DNA of 64,000 nt. It comes from Leptospiraceae bacterium (GTDB lineage: Bacteria; Spirochaetota; Leptospiria; Leptospirales; Leptonemataceae). The stretch is taken from positions 372,001 through 436,000 of the forward strand of contig JAOACE010000013.1 of assembly GCA_026418015.1 (NCBI GenBank). The letters run 5' to 3'. Positions within the stretch are counted from its first letter, which is position 1, and each line of letters starts with the position of its first letter. The notes beneath the pieces were generated by a model. It had not been told where the DNA came from. It did not search any database and was given only the letters and a program-made list of their open reading frames with translations. Positions 44,908-54,635 of the stretch are shown here, one piece after another. Both the position numbers and the translations under genes were made by a program.

Positions 44908-46590
44908 GTGAAAAAAATAAGGATTGCGACACGTGGTTCTCATTTAGCACTTGCCCAAGCAAAATATGTAGAAGAACAATTATTAAACCTTGGCTATAAT
45001 ACAGAAATTGTTATCATTAAAACAACGGGAGATGTTAACTATGCTTCTTTTTCCGAAATCGCAAAAAAAGGTGACGAAACTAAAGGCTTATTTACAAAAG
45101 AAATAGAAGAAGCGTTAATCCATGGAAGTGCAGATATTGCAGTTCATTCTTTAAAAGATTTACCAACGAAATCCCCAGACGAATTGATGATTGCAGCTTT
45201 ACCCCAACGACTTGATTTTCGAGATTATTGGATATTTCCTAAAAGCAAAAAATATCAAGAAAATTTTCCTTACATTCATCACGATGGAAAAGTAGGAACA
45301 TCGTCTTTTCGAAGAAAATCCCTTCTAAAATATTTATGCCCTTCATTGAATTTTATCGACATACGAGGAAATGTTCCAACAAGAATTAAAAAGCTTTTCC
45401 AAGAAGAAGGACCAGATGCCATATTACTTTCTGGTGCTGGTATAGAAAGATTATCTTTACAAAACGATTGGATAGAAAAAGAATTTTTAGAAAACATAGA
45501 AATCATTCCCTTAGATCCAGAATGGTTTCCTCCAGCACCAGGGCAGGGAACACTTGCTGTCCAATGCAGAAAAGATGATTTAGAAATAATCAAAGCTTTA
45601 AAAAAGATTCATAATCAAGAAGTAGAAGATATAATTTCTATAGAAAGAGGAATTCTTTCGCGTTTAGAAGGTGGTTGCCATTTACCATTAGGAACTTATG
45701 CTAAATTCGATAAGCAAAATAATATTTATCAACTGAAAGTATTTGTTGGGAAAGATTATCCATATAGTAAAAAACAAAAAAACTTTTATATAAATCGATT
45801 CCATAAATCCAAAGAAAAATTAGTTGATTTTGTTTACGATGAACTGACAAAAGATTTACCTATCGTAGTATTTGGCAAAAAACAAAAAAACGACGTCTTA
45901 AAAAATAAATTTATCAACCACAATATATATTTCGTAAATATAATCGATACTAAATATTATGATAATTTTATAATAAATATTATAAACAAAACTAATTTAA
46001 ATAATAATATAAATATTTATACTATTTTTAGTGCAGAAGGAATAAGAAGTTTAAAAAACATCAACCATTCATTTAATTCAAACGATGTTATTTTTCTTAA
46101 CGGAAAGAAATCATTAGAAGTCTTTAATACGACTTTTCCAGAAAATAAAGATAATCGCATAATTTTGAGTGATGATGGGACAGCATTAGGAATTGCAAAA
46201 AAGATTGAATTAAATTTTTCTCCAAGCGAAGTAAAGATAATTTCTGTTACTGCCAAAGAGAGTCAAAAAGAGTTTTTTGATTTTTTAAAAGAAAAGAATT
46301 ACTGCATTGAACAATGGATTGGATACGAAACTCAAACAAGAATATTAGAAAAAAACGAAATCGATTCATTACCAAAAAAAGCTTATTTTATCTTTGGTAG
46401 TCCTTCGATTTTTGATGCATTTTATCGTTCCCTAAACCATCATCAAACAGAATTAAAAAATTTTGTAGAAGAAGGTCGCTTTATATGTTTAGGTAAAACA
46501 ACCTTTCAGCATATTCTAAATTGTGGCATTCCAGTATATGCAGTTGCACAAGAACCAGATTACGAAATGGTCATTAATGAATTTTTATAA
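44908..46590 (+). CDS. hemCD: HemC-HemD fusion: porphobilinogen deaminase / uroporphyrinogen-III synthase
   Basis: 560 residues starting at GTG 44908. Residues 1-310 are hydroxymethylbilane synthase: IRIATRGSHLALAQA, HSLKDLPT, GTSSFRRKSLLK, FIDIRGNVPTRIKKL and the dipyrromethane Cys in LEGGCHLPLG. The rest is a diverged uroporphyrinogen-III synthase with VIFLNGKKSLEVF and AYFIFGSPSIFDAFY. It makes the tetrapyrrole ring for haem. Such fused HemC/D is established in Leptospira, so this supports the placement. Confidence 0.92.
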   Translation: MKKIRIATRGSHLALAQAKYVEEQLLNLGYNTEIVIIKTTGDVNYASFSEIAKKGDETKGLFTKEIEEALIHGSADIAVHSLKDLPTKSPDELMIAALPQRLDFRDYWIFPKSKKYQENFPYIHHDGKVGTSSFRRKSLLKYLCPSLNFIDIRGNVPTRIKKLFQEEGPDAILLSGAGIERLSLQNDWIEKEFLENIEIIPLDPEWFPPAPGQGTLAVQCRKDDLEIIKALKKIHNQEVEDIISIERGILSRLEGGCHLPLGTYAKFDKQNNIYQLKVFVGKDYPYSKKQKNFYINRFHKSKEKLVDFVYDELTKDLPIVVFGKKQKNDVLKNKFINHNIYFVNIIDTKYYDNFIINIINKTNLNNNINIYTIFSAEGIRSLKNINHSFNSNDVIFLNGKKSLEVFNTTFPENKDNRIILSDDGTALGIAKKIELNFSPSEVKIISVTAKESQKEFFDFLKEKNYCIEQWIGYETQTRILEKNEIDSLPKKAYFIFGSPSIFDAFYRSLNHHQTELKNFVEEGRFICLGKTTFQHILNCGIPVYAVAQEPDYEMVINEFL

Positions 46591-46595
46591 ATATT

Positions 46596-46955
46596 TTAGT
46601 AAATTCTATAATCTTTTAATTTTTCTTTTTTATCACTCAAAATATGATTTTGAATAATTTCCTCTATTACCGAAGGCGTACAATTTTTATACCAAACGCC
46701 TTCTGGATAGATACACATAATTGGACCCTCAGAACAAACCCTTAAACAATTTGCCTTGGTTCTAAATACGATTCCTTCTTCGGATAGTTTTAATTCGCTC
46801 AACCGTTTTTTTAAATATTCCCAAGATTCTAATCCTACCTCTTTACTACAACACTTCGGTTTTGTTTGATCAGCACAAAGAAAAATATGATATTTTAAGT
46901 TTTTTATTTTTAAATTTTCTAATATTTCTTTAGCTGGTATAGATTTTTGTTCCAT
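46596..46955 (-). CDS. Thioredoxin-fold [2Fe-2S] ferredoxin
   Basis: 119 residues with the four-Cys pattern of NuoE/thioredoxin-like 2Fe-2S ferredoxins: HIFLCADQTKPKCCSK near the start and ANCLRVCSEGPIMCIYPEGVWY further on. It abuts the epimerase gene (2 bp) in an operon and meets hemCD tail-to-tail. An electron-transfer or cluster-sensing role is likely; the partner is unknown. Confidence 0.85.
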   Translation of the reverse strand: MEQKSIPAKEILENLKIKNLKYHIFLCADQTKPKCCSKEVGLESWEYLKKRLSELKLSEEGIVFRTKANCLRVCSEGPIMCIYPEGVWYKNCTPSVIEEIIQNHILSDKKEKLKDYRIY

Positions 46956-46957
46956 TG

Positions 46958-47872
46958 TTATTCTACTAGTAATTGTTTTAATGCATCGTCAATGGTTTTA
47001 TAACGAAATTCAAAACCATCTTCGAGTAATCTCTTAGGTAAAACATTCTGACTACTTAAAACTAATTCTGCCATCTCTCCCATTATTAGTTGAATGATAA
47101 ATTCTGGTATGTTTGGTAATATCAATGGTCGATTTAAATAATGAGCTGATTTTCTTAAAATTTCTTCTAATCTTACAGGATGGGGTGCTGTACCATTATA
47201 AATTCCTTTTGTATTGGGATTATTGATAAAAAATTCAAATACGCGAAGTAAATCTTCAATATGTATCCAACTTACGTATTGTTTTCCTGAACCTGGTATT
47301 GCACCAACAAATAACTTAATCGGTAAGATCATTTTAGGGAAACCACCTTCTACACTATCTAACACAAAACCTATTCGCAACTGAATTTTTCTGATTTCTG
47401 GATGAAGACCAATAGATGCTTGTTCCCATTGAATACCAGTCTCTGCCAAAAATCCTTTTCCAGGCAAACTGGATTCGGTTAAAACTTCGTCATTTCTATT
47501 TCCATAATAACCAATTGCAGAGGCAAGAATTGCAACTTCTGGCCTTTTTTCTAAATGATTATGGTTTAATAGTTCGCACAAAAACGAAGTACTATTTACT
47601 CTACTTTGTATGATTATATTTTTATATTGATCATCCCATCTTCTTTCGGCTATGTTAGCACCAGATAAATTTATAATCACATCTGCATTTTGGATGGCTT
47701 TTTTTCCTTCTTCTGAAACCGTTTTTTTGTTGGGATCCCATTTGTAGCATGGTATATCTTTGTAAGCTCTTCCACTCTGAGATATATGAATAATTTTATA
47801 ATTATTTTTTAGATAATCAGATAGCCTTCTTCCTATAAAACCTGTCCCACCAGTTATTACGATTGTCTTCAT
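46958..47872 (-). CDS. TIGR01777-type NAD-dependent epimerase (SDR family, YfcH-like)
   Basis: 304 residues with the Rossmann start VITGGTGFIGRRLSDYL, NADVIINLSGANIAERRW, LASAIGYYGNRND in place of the usual YxxxK active-site neighbourhood, and the conserved C-terminal block ending KRLLEDGFEFRYKTIDDALKQ. Members have no agreed reaction. It is co-transcribed with the downstream ferredoxin gene. Confidence 0.88.
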   Translation of the reverse strand: MKTIVITGGTGFIGRRLSDYLKNNYKIIHISQSGRAYKDIPCYKWDPNKKTVSEEGKKAIQNADVIINLSGANIAERRWDDQYKNIIIQSRVNSTSFLCELLNHNHLEKRPEVAILASAIGYYGNRNDEVLTESSLPGKGFLAETGIQWEQASIGLHPEIRKIQLRIGFVLDSVEGGFPKMILPIKLFVGAIPGSGKQYVSWIHIEDLLRVFEFFINNPNTKGIYNGTAPHPVRLEEILRKSAHYLNRPLILPNIPEFIIQLIMGEMAELVLSSQNVLPKRLLEDGFEFRYKTIDDALKQLLVE

Positions 47873-47938
47873 ATAATAAATAATTTTATATTTTTGTATT
47901 TTGACTATAATTTTTTAAGTTTTCCATCTAAATTTTGA

Positions 47939-48307
47939 TCAACTTAATTGAGAAGGATCGATTTTTCCTTTTGTTTTTAACACACCATCATTTGTTATAC
48001 AATAGGGACATCCATAGATATGAACTTTTCTTTTTTTCGTCGGATCTTTTACTTCGTCAAATGCTGCAATTAAATAATCTGTTTGATTCAATATAGTTCC
48101 ACATATAGGGCATATTCTTAAACGTTTCTCTATTTCTTTTTGTTGGTTTTCTTTTAACGTTTTTTTTATCGCTCTTTGTAAACTTTCTGGTGTCTTTGGT
48201 TCATTTCTTACAATATTTTGATTTTTTGTTTTATCGAATAGATCAAAGATATAGAGAATCAACACTGCACTAGCAAGTAGTCCTATGATAGATGCTATTA
48301 AAGACAT
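47939..48307 (-). CDS. Small membrane protein with zinc-ribbon-like CPxC pairs
   Basis: 122 residues. An N-terminal membrane helix (SLIASIIGLLASAVLILYIF) is followed by a charged linker and a cytoplasmic-type ribbon with CPICG (about 67-71) and CPYC (about 101-104), enough to bind one zinc. It lies directly after the DciA-like gene, 1 bp apart, in the dnaN-recF operon. Function unknown. Confidence 0.6.
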   Translation of the reverse strand: MSLIASIIGLLASAVLILYIFDLFDKTKNQNIVRNEPKTPESLQRAIKKTLKENQQKEIEKRLRICPICGTILNQTDYLIAAFDEVKDPTKKRKVHIYGCPYCITNDGVLKTKGKIDPSQLS

Positions 48308-48308
48308 A

Positions 48309-48755
48309 TTATCTTTCGCCTAATATTTTTTTTATATCTTCGATCAGTTTTTGATTGATTGTCTCTTTTTTTTCTGGAGCAAAAGAATTTTTTTTAATAG
48401 CTGTATGTTCGTCTTTTTGTTTTTTTAATTTTTGATAAGAGATCATTTTAATCGATTTGATATTTTCTCCTGTTGTTAAATATAACTTTTGATTAATCTG
48501 GGGCAACAAAAATAAAACTTCTTGATACACCACAGAAGAATCCACCTCTAAATACAATATCTTGTTTTTTACATAAACTAATTCTATTCGGTTTTGAAAT
48601 TTTCCAAAAAAGTTATCCCAATTATGGTATAAAAAATATTCGATTTTTTTATCTACATCCTGGCTAAACCTAAATACAAGCTCTAAAACCTTTTCTCCTT
48701 CTTTTTTCGATAATCTAACAGGTTTTTTTGATGTATAAAATAAATCAAAATTCAT
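48309..48755 (-). CDS. DUF721/DciA-like protein
   Basis: 148 residues. The pattern YFLYHNWDNFFGKFQNRIEL, then ILYLEVDSSVVYQEVLFLLP and LPQINQKLYLTTGENIKSI fits the W...V...L.V.v.SS.W.qEL...LN architecture of DUF721. DciA loads the DnaB helicase in many bacteria, and the position after recF is the usual one. It overlaps the recF end by 11 bases. Confidence 0.68.
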   Translation of the reverse strand: MNFDLFYTSKKPVRLSKKEGEKVLELVFRFSQDVDKKIEYFLYHNWDNFFGKFQNRIELVYVKNKILYLEVDSSVVYQEVLFLLPQINQKLYLTTGENIKSIKMISYQKLKKQKDEHTAIKKNSFAPEKKETINQKLIEDIKKILGER

Positions 48756-49848
48756 TTTTTACGTTACCATTTTCTATTTCGAAAATCTTGCAATTATTTC
48801 CTTTTAGTTCTTTAAACATTCTCATATCATCCTCGAAATTTGGTGTTGTAAAAAATGCCTGACCACAATCCAACAACAAATCCAAAAAATATTTTCTACG
48901 ATATTGATCTAATTCTCTTATTACATCATCTATAAACAATATAGGTTTAATTTTGAAATTTTCCAACAAAAGATCATATTGAGCTAATTTTAGTGATAAG
49001 GCAACTGTGCGTTTTTGACCTTGACTAAAAAACGATCCAATATCCTTATTATCTTTATCTAAGAAAAAAAATTTATCTCGATGAATCCCAATGGTAGTAG
49101 TTCCCGCGTAAATATCCTTGTATCGATTTTCTAAAAACATTTTTTTAAAAGTACCTAAATCATTTTGCTCTAATTTTACAAAAATCTCATCATTTTGATT
49201 CGAAATCTCTTTTGCTCTTTTGTGAAAAAAATTATTATAGATTTGTATATATTGTTCTCGTTTTTTCATAATCACCAGAGAAAGCTCGATGATTTTGTTA
49301 TCCCAAAAATCCAACTCATTTGTGGTTGATTTTTTTTCTAGAATCCTTTTTAACAATTCATTTCTCTGTTTTAAACATTTTTGGAATTCAACAAGTGCAT
49401 TTAAATATTCAACATCGATTAGAGAGAAAAGATAATCAAAAAAATTTCTGCGCTTCGAGGTAGATTCAACATACTCCAAATCGTCGGGAACAAAAAAAAC
49501 ACCAATGATGTCAGAAATAATATCCGAAAGTTTGTTTACCTTTTTTCCGTTTTTCTTGATTTTTTTTCGATATTGTTGATTTATTTTCTCTACACCCACT
49601 TCGTAGGTTGACTCGTATGAATTTATGAGTTCCAACCTTAAATAAAAAAAATTGCTATTCCAATTGATTAGTTCGGGATCCGATATGCCTCGAAAAGAAC
49701 GGTACAAAACAAAATAACCGATTGCTTCGATTAAATTTGTTTTGCCCGAAGCATTTCTTCCTATAAAAAAATTCAAAGAATTAGAAAAAATCAAATCTTC
49801 TTGGGTGTAATTTCTAAAATTCTCTATGTGAAGAGATTTTATAATCAC
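48745..49848 (-). CDS. recF: DNA replication/repair protein RecF
   Basis: 367 residues with an SMC/ABC-type ATPase: Walker A FIGRNASGKTNLIEAIGYF, signature FFSQGQKRTVALSLKLAQY and Walker B PILFIDDVIRELD, all in the RecF order. It loads RecA at gaps. It lies 16 bp after dnaN. Confidence 0.93.
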   Translation of the reverse strand: MIIKSLHIENFRNYTQEDLIFSNSLNFFIGRNASGKTNLIEAIGYFVLYRSFRGISDPELINWNSNFFYLRLELINSYESTYEVGVEKINQQYRKKIKKNGKKVNKLSDIISDIIGVFFVPDDLEYVESTSKRRNFFDYLFSLIDVEYLNALVEFQKCLKQRNELLKRILEKKSTTNELDFWDNKIIELSLVIMKKREQYIQIYNNFFHKRAKEISNQNDEIFVKLEQNDLGTFKKMFLENRYKDIYAGTTTIGIHRDKFFFLDKDNKDIGSFFSQGQKRTVALSLKLAQYDLLLENFKIKPILFIDDVIRELDQYRRKYFLDLLLDCGQAFFTTPNFEDDMRMFKELKGNNCKIFEIENGNVKNEF

Positions 49849-49864
49849 TTGTTTCTTTATGTTT

Positions 49865-50989
49865 TTAAATTTTCATTGGCATAACAATGGATAAAAACTC
49901 TTTATCAGTTGGATCAAAAAACATCGCTGGTGCATCAGGAGAAAGAAAGGTCATCAATACTTTATCGCAAGTTAAAGATTCCAACACATCGAGTAAATAA
50001 TTAGAATTAAACCCAATTGCAATTGGTTCTCCAGAATAATTGCATTCTAATCCATCTTCTACTTTACCTAAATCTGGTGTCGCAGAAACCACCATCAATA
50101 AACCATCTTTAAAATGTAATTGAACTTGCTTATTGGGATCTGGTGCAAATACCATTGCTTGTTTTATCGCATCGATAAGATCTTCGCGATAGATTTCTAC
50201 TTTATGAGGTTGATCTTTGGGGATAACTAAATTATAATCGGGAAAAGTTCCTTCGATGAGCTTTGTTGTAAAATATATATCGCCAGTTTTAATATAAATC
50301 TGATGGTTCTCTTCGTCATGAGCAATTTGCATTTCTGATGCGTTCGACAATAACTTTTGTATTTCCTTTACAGATCGCGAAGGAATAATAATCGAGCTAC
50401 TTTTTAAGAAATTATTTTCAATTCTTTTGATCAAAGAAAGTCTTCTTCCATCTGTTGCTACAAAATGGAGTAAATCATTTTTATGCTCAACAAATATACC
50501 ATTGAACACCACTCTTGCATCATCTACAGCAGCTGCATACAATACCTTTTTAAACATTTCTAAAAAGATAACAGGGTTAACAGAAAAAAAATCCAAACCA
50601 TTTAACTGAAAAGGCATAGGAAATTCTTCTGCATTTTTTCCCATTATTTCTATGTTTGTCTTGAATTTTTTTTCCTGTTCTTCGTTACCGTTTTGGATTA
50701 TTACTTTGTCTGAATCTTCTACAAGAAACTTCATTGTATCGTAGCGAAAGCCTTTTACAAGATCAGCTAATTTTTTTCCTGGTAATAAAATGCTTCCCTG
50801 TTTTATGACATTTGCAGGAACTTTATCCCGTAGAGATCTTTCTAAATCCGTTGCTGTGATAGATATTGCACCATCTTCTGTTTCTATTAAAACATTGCTA
50901 ACAACATCGTTGATTTCTTTTGATGATGTAATGGATGTTACTGTGCTTAAAGCTTTTGACAGTTCATTTTTGCTTATGATAAATTCCAT
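49865..50989 (-). CDS. dnaN: DNA polymerase III sliding clamp, beta subunit
   Basis: 374 residues with three clamp repeats. Visible DnaN motifs: ISITATDLERSLRDKVPA, FVATDGRRLSLIKR, and the C-terminal end FLSIVMPMKI. It tethers Pol III to DNA. It is the first gene left of the candidate origin; dnaA, normally beside it, is absent here. Confidence 0.95.
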   Translation of the reverse strand: MEFIISKNELSKALSTVTSITSSKEINDVVSNVLIETEDGAISITATDLERSLRDKVPANVIKQGSILLPGKKLADLVKGFRYDTMKFLVEDSDKVIIQNGNEEQEKKFKTNIEIMGKNAEEFPMPFQLNGLDFFSVNPVIFLEMFKKVLYAAAVDDARVVFNGIFVEHKNDLLHFVATDGRRLSLIKRIENNFLKSSSIIIPSRSVKEIQKLLSNASEMQIAHDEENHQIYIKTGDIYFTTKLIEGTFPDYNLVIPKDQPHKVEIYREDLIDAIKQAMVFAPDPNKQVQLHFKDGLLMVVSATPDLGKVEDGLECNYSGEPIAIGFNSNYLLDVLESLTCDKVLMTFLSPDAPAMFFDPTDKEFLSIVMPMKI

Positions 50990-51413
50990 CTTTTTTCTCC
51001 TTAAAAAACATTTATATCTTATTGTTTAATATTATTGTTTTATACGTGTGATTTTGTGACATTTTTTTGTTTGTTGCTTTTTCATAAAATTCATTTTGTT
51101 CTAAATTTTCGGTTTTTTTTGGATATTTCGAAATAAATTTCTTAGATTTCTATTAAACCAATGTGGTCAACTTTTTTGTGAAATGAATGTGAGTAACTTT
51201 TTAAATTACTCACACTTATGTTAAGTGTCCGAAATGAATTTCACAATAATGGCTCAGTTATTCACATTCAATATTTACAATAAAATAAAAAAAAATTTGA
51301 ATGCTACATAACGAAAACAACAAAATGAAATATTTGACCGTATATTATAGTTAAAAAAAATAGTGATTTATATAAAGAGTAAAGCGTAATTTTATTTTTT
51401 ATAGGAGTTTGTG
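50990..51413. other. Candidate chromosomal replication origin (oriC), dnaN-rpmH gap
   Basis: A 424-bp, strongly AT-rich gap between divergent dnaN and rpmH. Three DnaA-box-like 9-mers lie in it: TGTGAGTAA (51188-51196), TTACTCACA (51206-51214) and TTATTCACA (51258-51266). The first two form a perfect inverted repeat with a 9-base gap. An outer pair, TTGTGAAAT (51176-51184) and ATTTCACAA (51238-51246), brackets them. Flanks contain long A/T tracts suitable for unwinding, including 51284-51300. Promoters of dnaN and rpmH must also lie here. Confidence 0.72.
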
Positions 51414-51569
51414 ATGAAGAGAACTTATCAGCCTTCAAAGATATCTAGGTTAAGAACCCATGGTTTTAGAAAAAGAATGTCGACAAAAAATGGAAGAAAG
51501 GTATTATCCAATAGAAGAAAAAAAGGAAGATGGAAGCTTACCGTATCCGACGAAGTCTTCAGAAAGTAA
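51414..51569 (+). CDS. rpmH: 50S ribosomal protein L34
   Basis: 51 residues starting [20 protein letters not shown] and ending [17 protein letters not shown], a standard bL34 with the [13 protein letters not shown] core. RBS TAGGAG lies 8 bases upstream of the ATG. Its 3' half overlaps the rnpA reading frame. Confidence 0.96.
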   Translation: MKRTYQPSKISRLRTHGFRKRMSTKNGRKVLSNRRKKGRWKLTVSDEVFRK

Positions 51570-51933
51570 AAAAAGATTTATTCTTAAAAACAAAAAAGAA
51601 ATTTCTGAATTATTCGAAGAAAATAATGTATTTTACACCCCAGATTTAAAGATAATTTATAAAAAAAATTTATTAAAAGAAATTAGGTTTATTCCTTGTG
51701 TTTCTAAAAAATGGGGTAGAGGGCACGAAAGAAATCGGTTTAAAAGGTTGGTACGGGAAGCTATGTGGAAAACCATAGAAGAATTAGAAAAAAATGATCA
51801 GTTAAAATTCTTTACTTATAACATTGCAATCTTACCACGTACCCAAAGAATAAAAAATAAAGATTACAAAATGGATAATATTTTAAGTCAAATCAAGATC
51901 TTTTTAAAGAAGATTAATAAAAATAACTCGTAA
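51490..51933 (+). CDS. rnpA: RNase P protein component RnpA, start nested inside rpmH
   Basis: The RnpA core ([17 protein letters not shown] through the RNR-type [16 protein letters not shown]) begins past rpmH, but there is no ATG, GTG or TTG in frame between the core and the ATG at 51490, which lies inside rpmH; another ATG is at 51460. So RnpA is read from within rpmH in the second frame, with an acidic extension of about 27 (or 37) residues. I list the 51490 start (147 residues); 157 residues result from 51460. RnpA partners the M1 RNA for tRNA 5' maturation. Confidence 0.9.
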   Translation: MEERYYPIEEKKEDGSLPYPTKSSESKKRFILKNKKEISELFEENNVFYTPDLKIIYKKNLLKEIRFIPCVSKKWGRGHERNRFKRLVREAMWKTIEELEKNDQLKFFTYNIAILPRTQRIKNKDYKMDNILSQIKIFLKKINKNNS

Positions 51934-51944
51934 AGGAATTTTAT

Positions 51945-53885
51945 ATGGAAGAACAAAATAAAAATCAGAATCCGGTAAGTTCACTTATTCCTATTTTAAT
52001 CATAGGTGTATTAACCATTATTTTATTTCAATATCTTGAGCTATCAAAACCTCCCAGCAAAATAAGTGAGGCAAATAAAACCGAAGAATTACAAAATAAT
52101 CCTTTATCGAATCAAACCGCAGAAAAACAAAATGATTTTAACTTTAAAAATATTGATAGCAACCCAAAACAAATCGTAATAGAAAACGAAAAAAATATTT
52201 TTATCTTGAATAGCTTGGGCGGAAGAATAGAAAGAATTTATCTAAAAGGTGGAGAGAATGTAAAGATTCCTAGTAGTGTTATTGATCAATCAAAAGATGA
52301 GTTCGAAAAGAAATATCAAGCATTGGAAATAACGCGATATAAAGGAATGGATTTTCAACCACATCTTTATAAAAATCAGATGGTTAAACCAATTCTAAAC
52401 GATGCTTTATTCCAAAGCGAAGTAAAAAACATAAATGACAATCTTACTCAGGTAGTTTTTTCGAAAGATATTGAATTTAACGATTATAAGTTTACAATCT
52501 ATAAGATTTATCGATTCTTAAAAAAAGAGAATTTTTTTCATCAGATAACTATCATTAAAAACCAGACGGATAAAGATTTTATTCTTAATGGAGATTTGTT
52601 CTATAAAACATTTACTGCATTAGGACCAGAACCAGAAGATACAGAAAATTCAAGGATCATGTATACCTATGGAAGATTTTATAATTATGATAATAGTTTA
52701 CAAGTTCTTCATGGTTTCGAAGTTTCAAGTGGAGGATTTTTAGGTTGTGGGGCTTCTCCTAAGGGTAAGTATACCATAAAAACAGAAAAATTGGATAGCT
52801 TAAAATACGTTGGTGTTAATAGTCGATATTTTATTTCTTATTCTGAGTTTCTACCTTCTTCTAATGGGGTACATTTTCCTGATGGAATAGTCTTAGAAAA
52901 TAGAGCACCAATGGATGGAAGTTCTTCTTATACAGTGGTTTTCTTGGACTTAAAACTATCCAAAAAAGAATCCGACGAATTAAGAACTTTGCTATATTTA
53001 AATTCAGATACAACAGAATCTACAAAAGGAATAAATGGCTATTTAACAGAAGATAAAAAAAGAAATGATGCTTTAATTATCGATCAAATAGTTTATACGG
53101 GACTTCGAAGTGATGAGGAACATAAATTCTTTAACAAAGATATCGCCAAACTTGAATTTGGATTAGATGAACCAGAATCGAGTATTAGGGATGTGATTTA
53201 TTCTTCTGGATTTTTGGCATTATTTTCTAAACTAAGAGATGGAATCATTCTAATGATGAAGTTTATCAACAAATACGTAAATAATTATGGTGTATCGATC
53301 ATTCTTATTGCATTGTTTTTTAAATTAATCACATACCCTCTAAACCAGGTTCAAGCAAAAACCATGAAAAAAATCCATCAACTTAAGCCAGAGCTCGATC
53401 GAATAAACGAAAAATATCAAGATCCGACAGAAAGGCAAAAGAAAGTTATGGATCTTTATAAAAAGCATAAAATAAATCCAGCGATGGGTTGTTTGCCTAT
53501 TTTAATACAAATACCTATTTTTATTGCTCTGTATAGTGCTTTCTCTGATTCTATAGAATTATGGAAAAGTCCCTTTATTCTTTGGATGAAGGATTTATCT
53601 CAGCCAGATACTATATATGTTATAAAAGATTTGTTCGTTGTAAAAAATTTACACATAAATGTTTTACCATTATTGATGGTGGGGTCTCAATTATTACTTC
53701 AAAAAATGACCACAGTCACAACTGATCCTCAACAACAATTTTTAATGTATTTTATGCCTATAATAATGATTTTTTTCTTTTGGAGTATGCCAAGTGGAGT
53801 TACACTCTACTGGACTGTTCAAAATATCATTTCGGTAGTTTGGCAATTAGCGGTAGAAAAATTCTCGAAAGAAGAAAAAGCATGA
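51945..53885 (+). CDS. yidC: Membrane protein insertase YidC (Oxa1 family)
   Basis: 646 residues. An N-terminal helix (LIPILIIGVLTIILFQYLEL) and a large periplasmic beta domain (to about 420) precede the conserved insertase core: ALFFKLITYPLNQVQAKTMK, NPAMGCLPILIQIPIFIALY and FFFWSMPSGVTLYWTVQNI. Length is of the long, Gram-negative type. It inserts membrane proteins with or without Sec. It follows rnpA by 11 bp. Confidence 0.95.
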   Translation: MEEQNKNQNPVSSLIPILIIGVLTIILFQYLELSKPPSKISEANKTEELQNNPLSNQTAEKQNDFNFKNIDSNPKQIVIENEKNIFILNSLGGRIERIYLKGGENVKIPSSVIDQSKDEFEKKYQALEITRYKGMDFQPHLYKNQMVKPILNDALFQSEVKNINDNLTQVVFSKDIEFNDYKFTIYKIYRFLKKENFFHQITIIKNQTDKDFILNGDLFYKTFTALGPEPEDTENSRIMYTYGRFYNYDNSLQVLHGFEVSSGGFLGCGASPKGKYTIKTEKLDSLKYVGVNSRYFISYSEFLPSSNGVHFPDGIVLENRAPMDGSSSYTVVFLDLKLSKKESDELRTLLYLNSDTTESTKGINGYLTEDKKRNDALIIDQIVYTGLRSDEEHKFFNKDIAKLEFGLDEPESSIRDVIYSSGFLALFSKLRDGIILMMKFINKYVNNYGVSIILIALFFKLITYPLNQVQAKTMKKIHQLKPELDRINEKYQDPTERQKKVMDLYKKHKINPAMGCLPILIQIPIFIALYSAFSDSIELWKSPFILWMKDLSQPDTIYVIKDLFVVKNLHINVLPLLMVGSQLLLQKMTTVTTDPQQQFLMYFMPIIMIFFFWSMPSGVTLYWTVQNIISVVWQLAVEKFSKEEKA

Positions 53886-53951
53886 GGACCTCACTATTTT
53901 CAATCCCTTTAAAATTGAATCAAAATATTTATCTAAATAAAGAGGTGGAAT

Positions 53952-54629
53952 ATGTATATTCTCGAAATCGAAGGAAAATCAAAATCAGAAGCCTTGCAAA
54001 AGGCTTCTCGCATTTTAGATATTGACGAAAAAAAATTAGAATATGAATACGAAGGTAGTTTGTTAGGAATTTTATCCAGAAAAACCAGTTTCCTTAAAGT
54101 AAAATATACCAAAGAACTTCCAGATTTTACTTTAATAAGAGGTATAACTTATACTTCTTTTAATAAACTAGGTATCGAAATAGAAATAGAATATGTAAAG
54201 GAAACACACGAAAACTATATAATTTCCATAAATTCCGAAGATTCTGGTTTTATAATTGGAAAACAAGGAAAACACTTGGATGCTTTTCAGTTTTTGATTA
54301 ACTTAATTCTTAATAAAATATTAAGTAAAAACAAAAGGGTTCTTGTTGATGTTGCAAATTATCGAGAAAAAAGAAAGATATTTTTACAAAAATTAGCAAG
54401 AAACTTAGCAAATAAAGTAAGTAGTACAGGACGTTCTTATTTGATGTCTCCTCTAAATCCTTACGAAAGAAGAATTATTCATCTTGAGCTGGAAAAAGAT
54501 AAAAGGGTTACAACAGAATCGGAAGGAAATGGTTTGTATAAAAGAGTAAGAATTATAAAAATAGAATCCAAAGAATATAATAAAAAATACGAAGATGATT
54601 TCGAAGAAGATATTTTCAATGATATCTAG
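53952..54629 (+). CDS. jag: Jag/KhpB (SpoIIIJ-associated) RNA-binding protein
   Basis: 225 residues. An N-terminal Jag domain (MYILEIEGKSKSEALQKASR) is followed by a KH domain with IIGKQGKHLDAFQFLINLI and a C-terminal R3H domain, with RKIFLQKLARNLANKV before it and MSPLNPYERRIIHLELEKD. RNA-binding partner of the YidC/RnpA cluster in many bacteria. GAGGT lies 6 bases before the ATG. Confidence 0.93.
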   Translation: MYILEIEGKSKSEALQKASRILDIDEKKLEYEYEGSLLGILSRKTSFLKVKYTKELPDFTLIRGITYTSFNKLGIEIEIEYVKETHENYIISINSEDSGFIIGKQGKHLDAFQFLINLILNKILSKNKRVLVDVANYREKRKIFLQKLARNLANKVSSTGRSYLMSPLNPYERRIIHLELEKDKRVTTESEGNGLYKRVRIIKIESKEYNKKYEDDFEEDIFNDI

Positions 54630-54635
54630 TACTCT

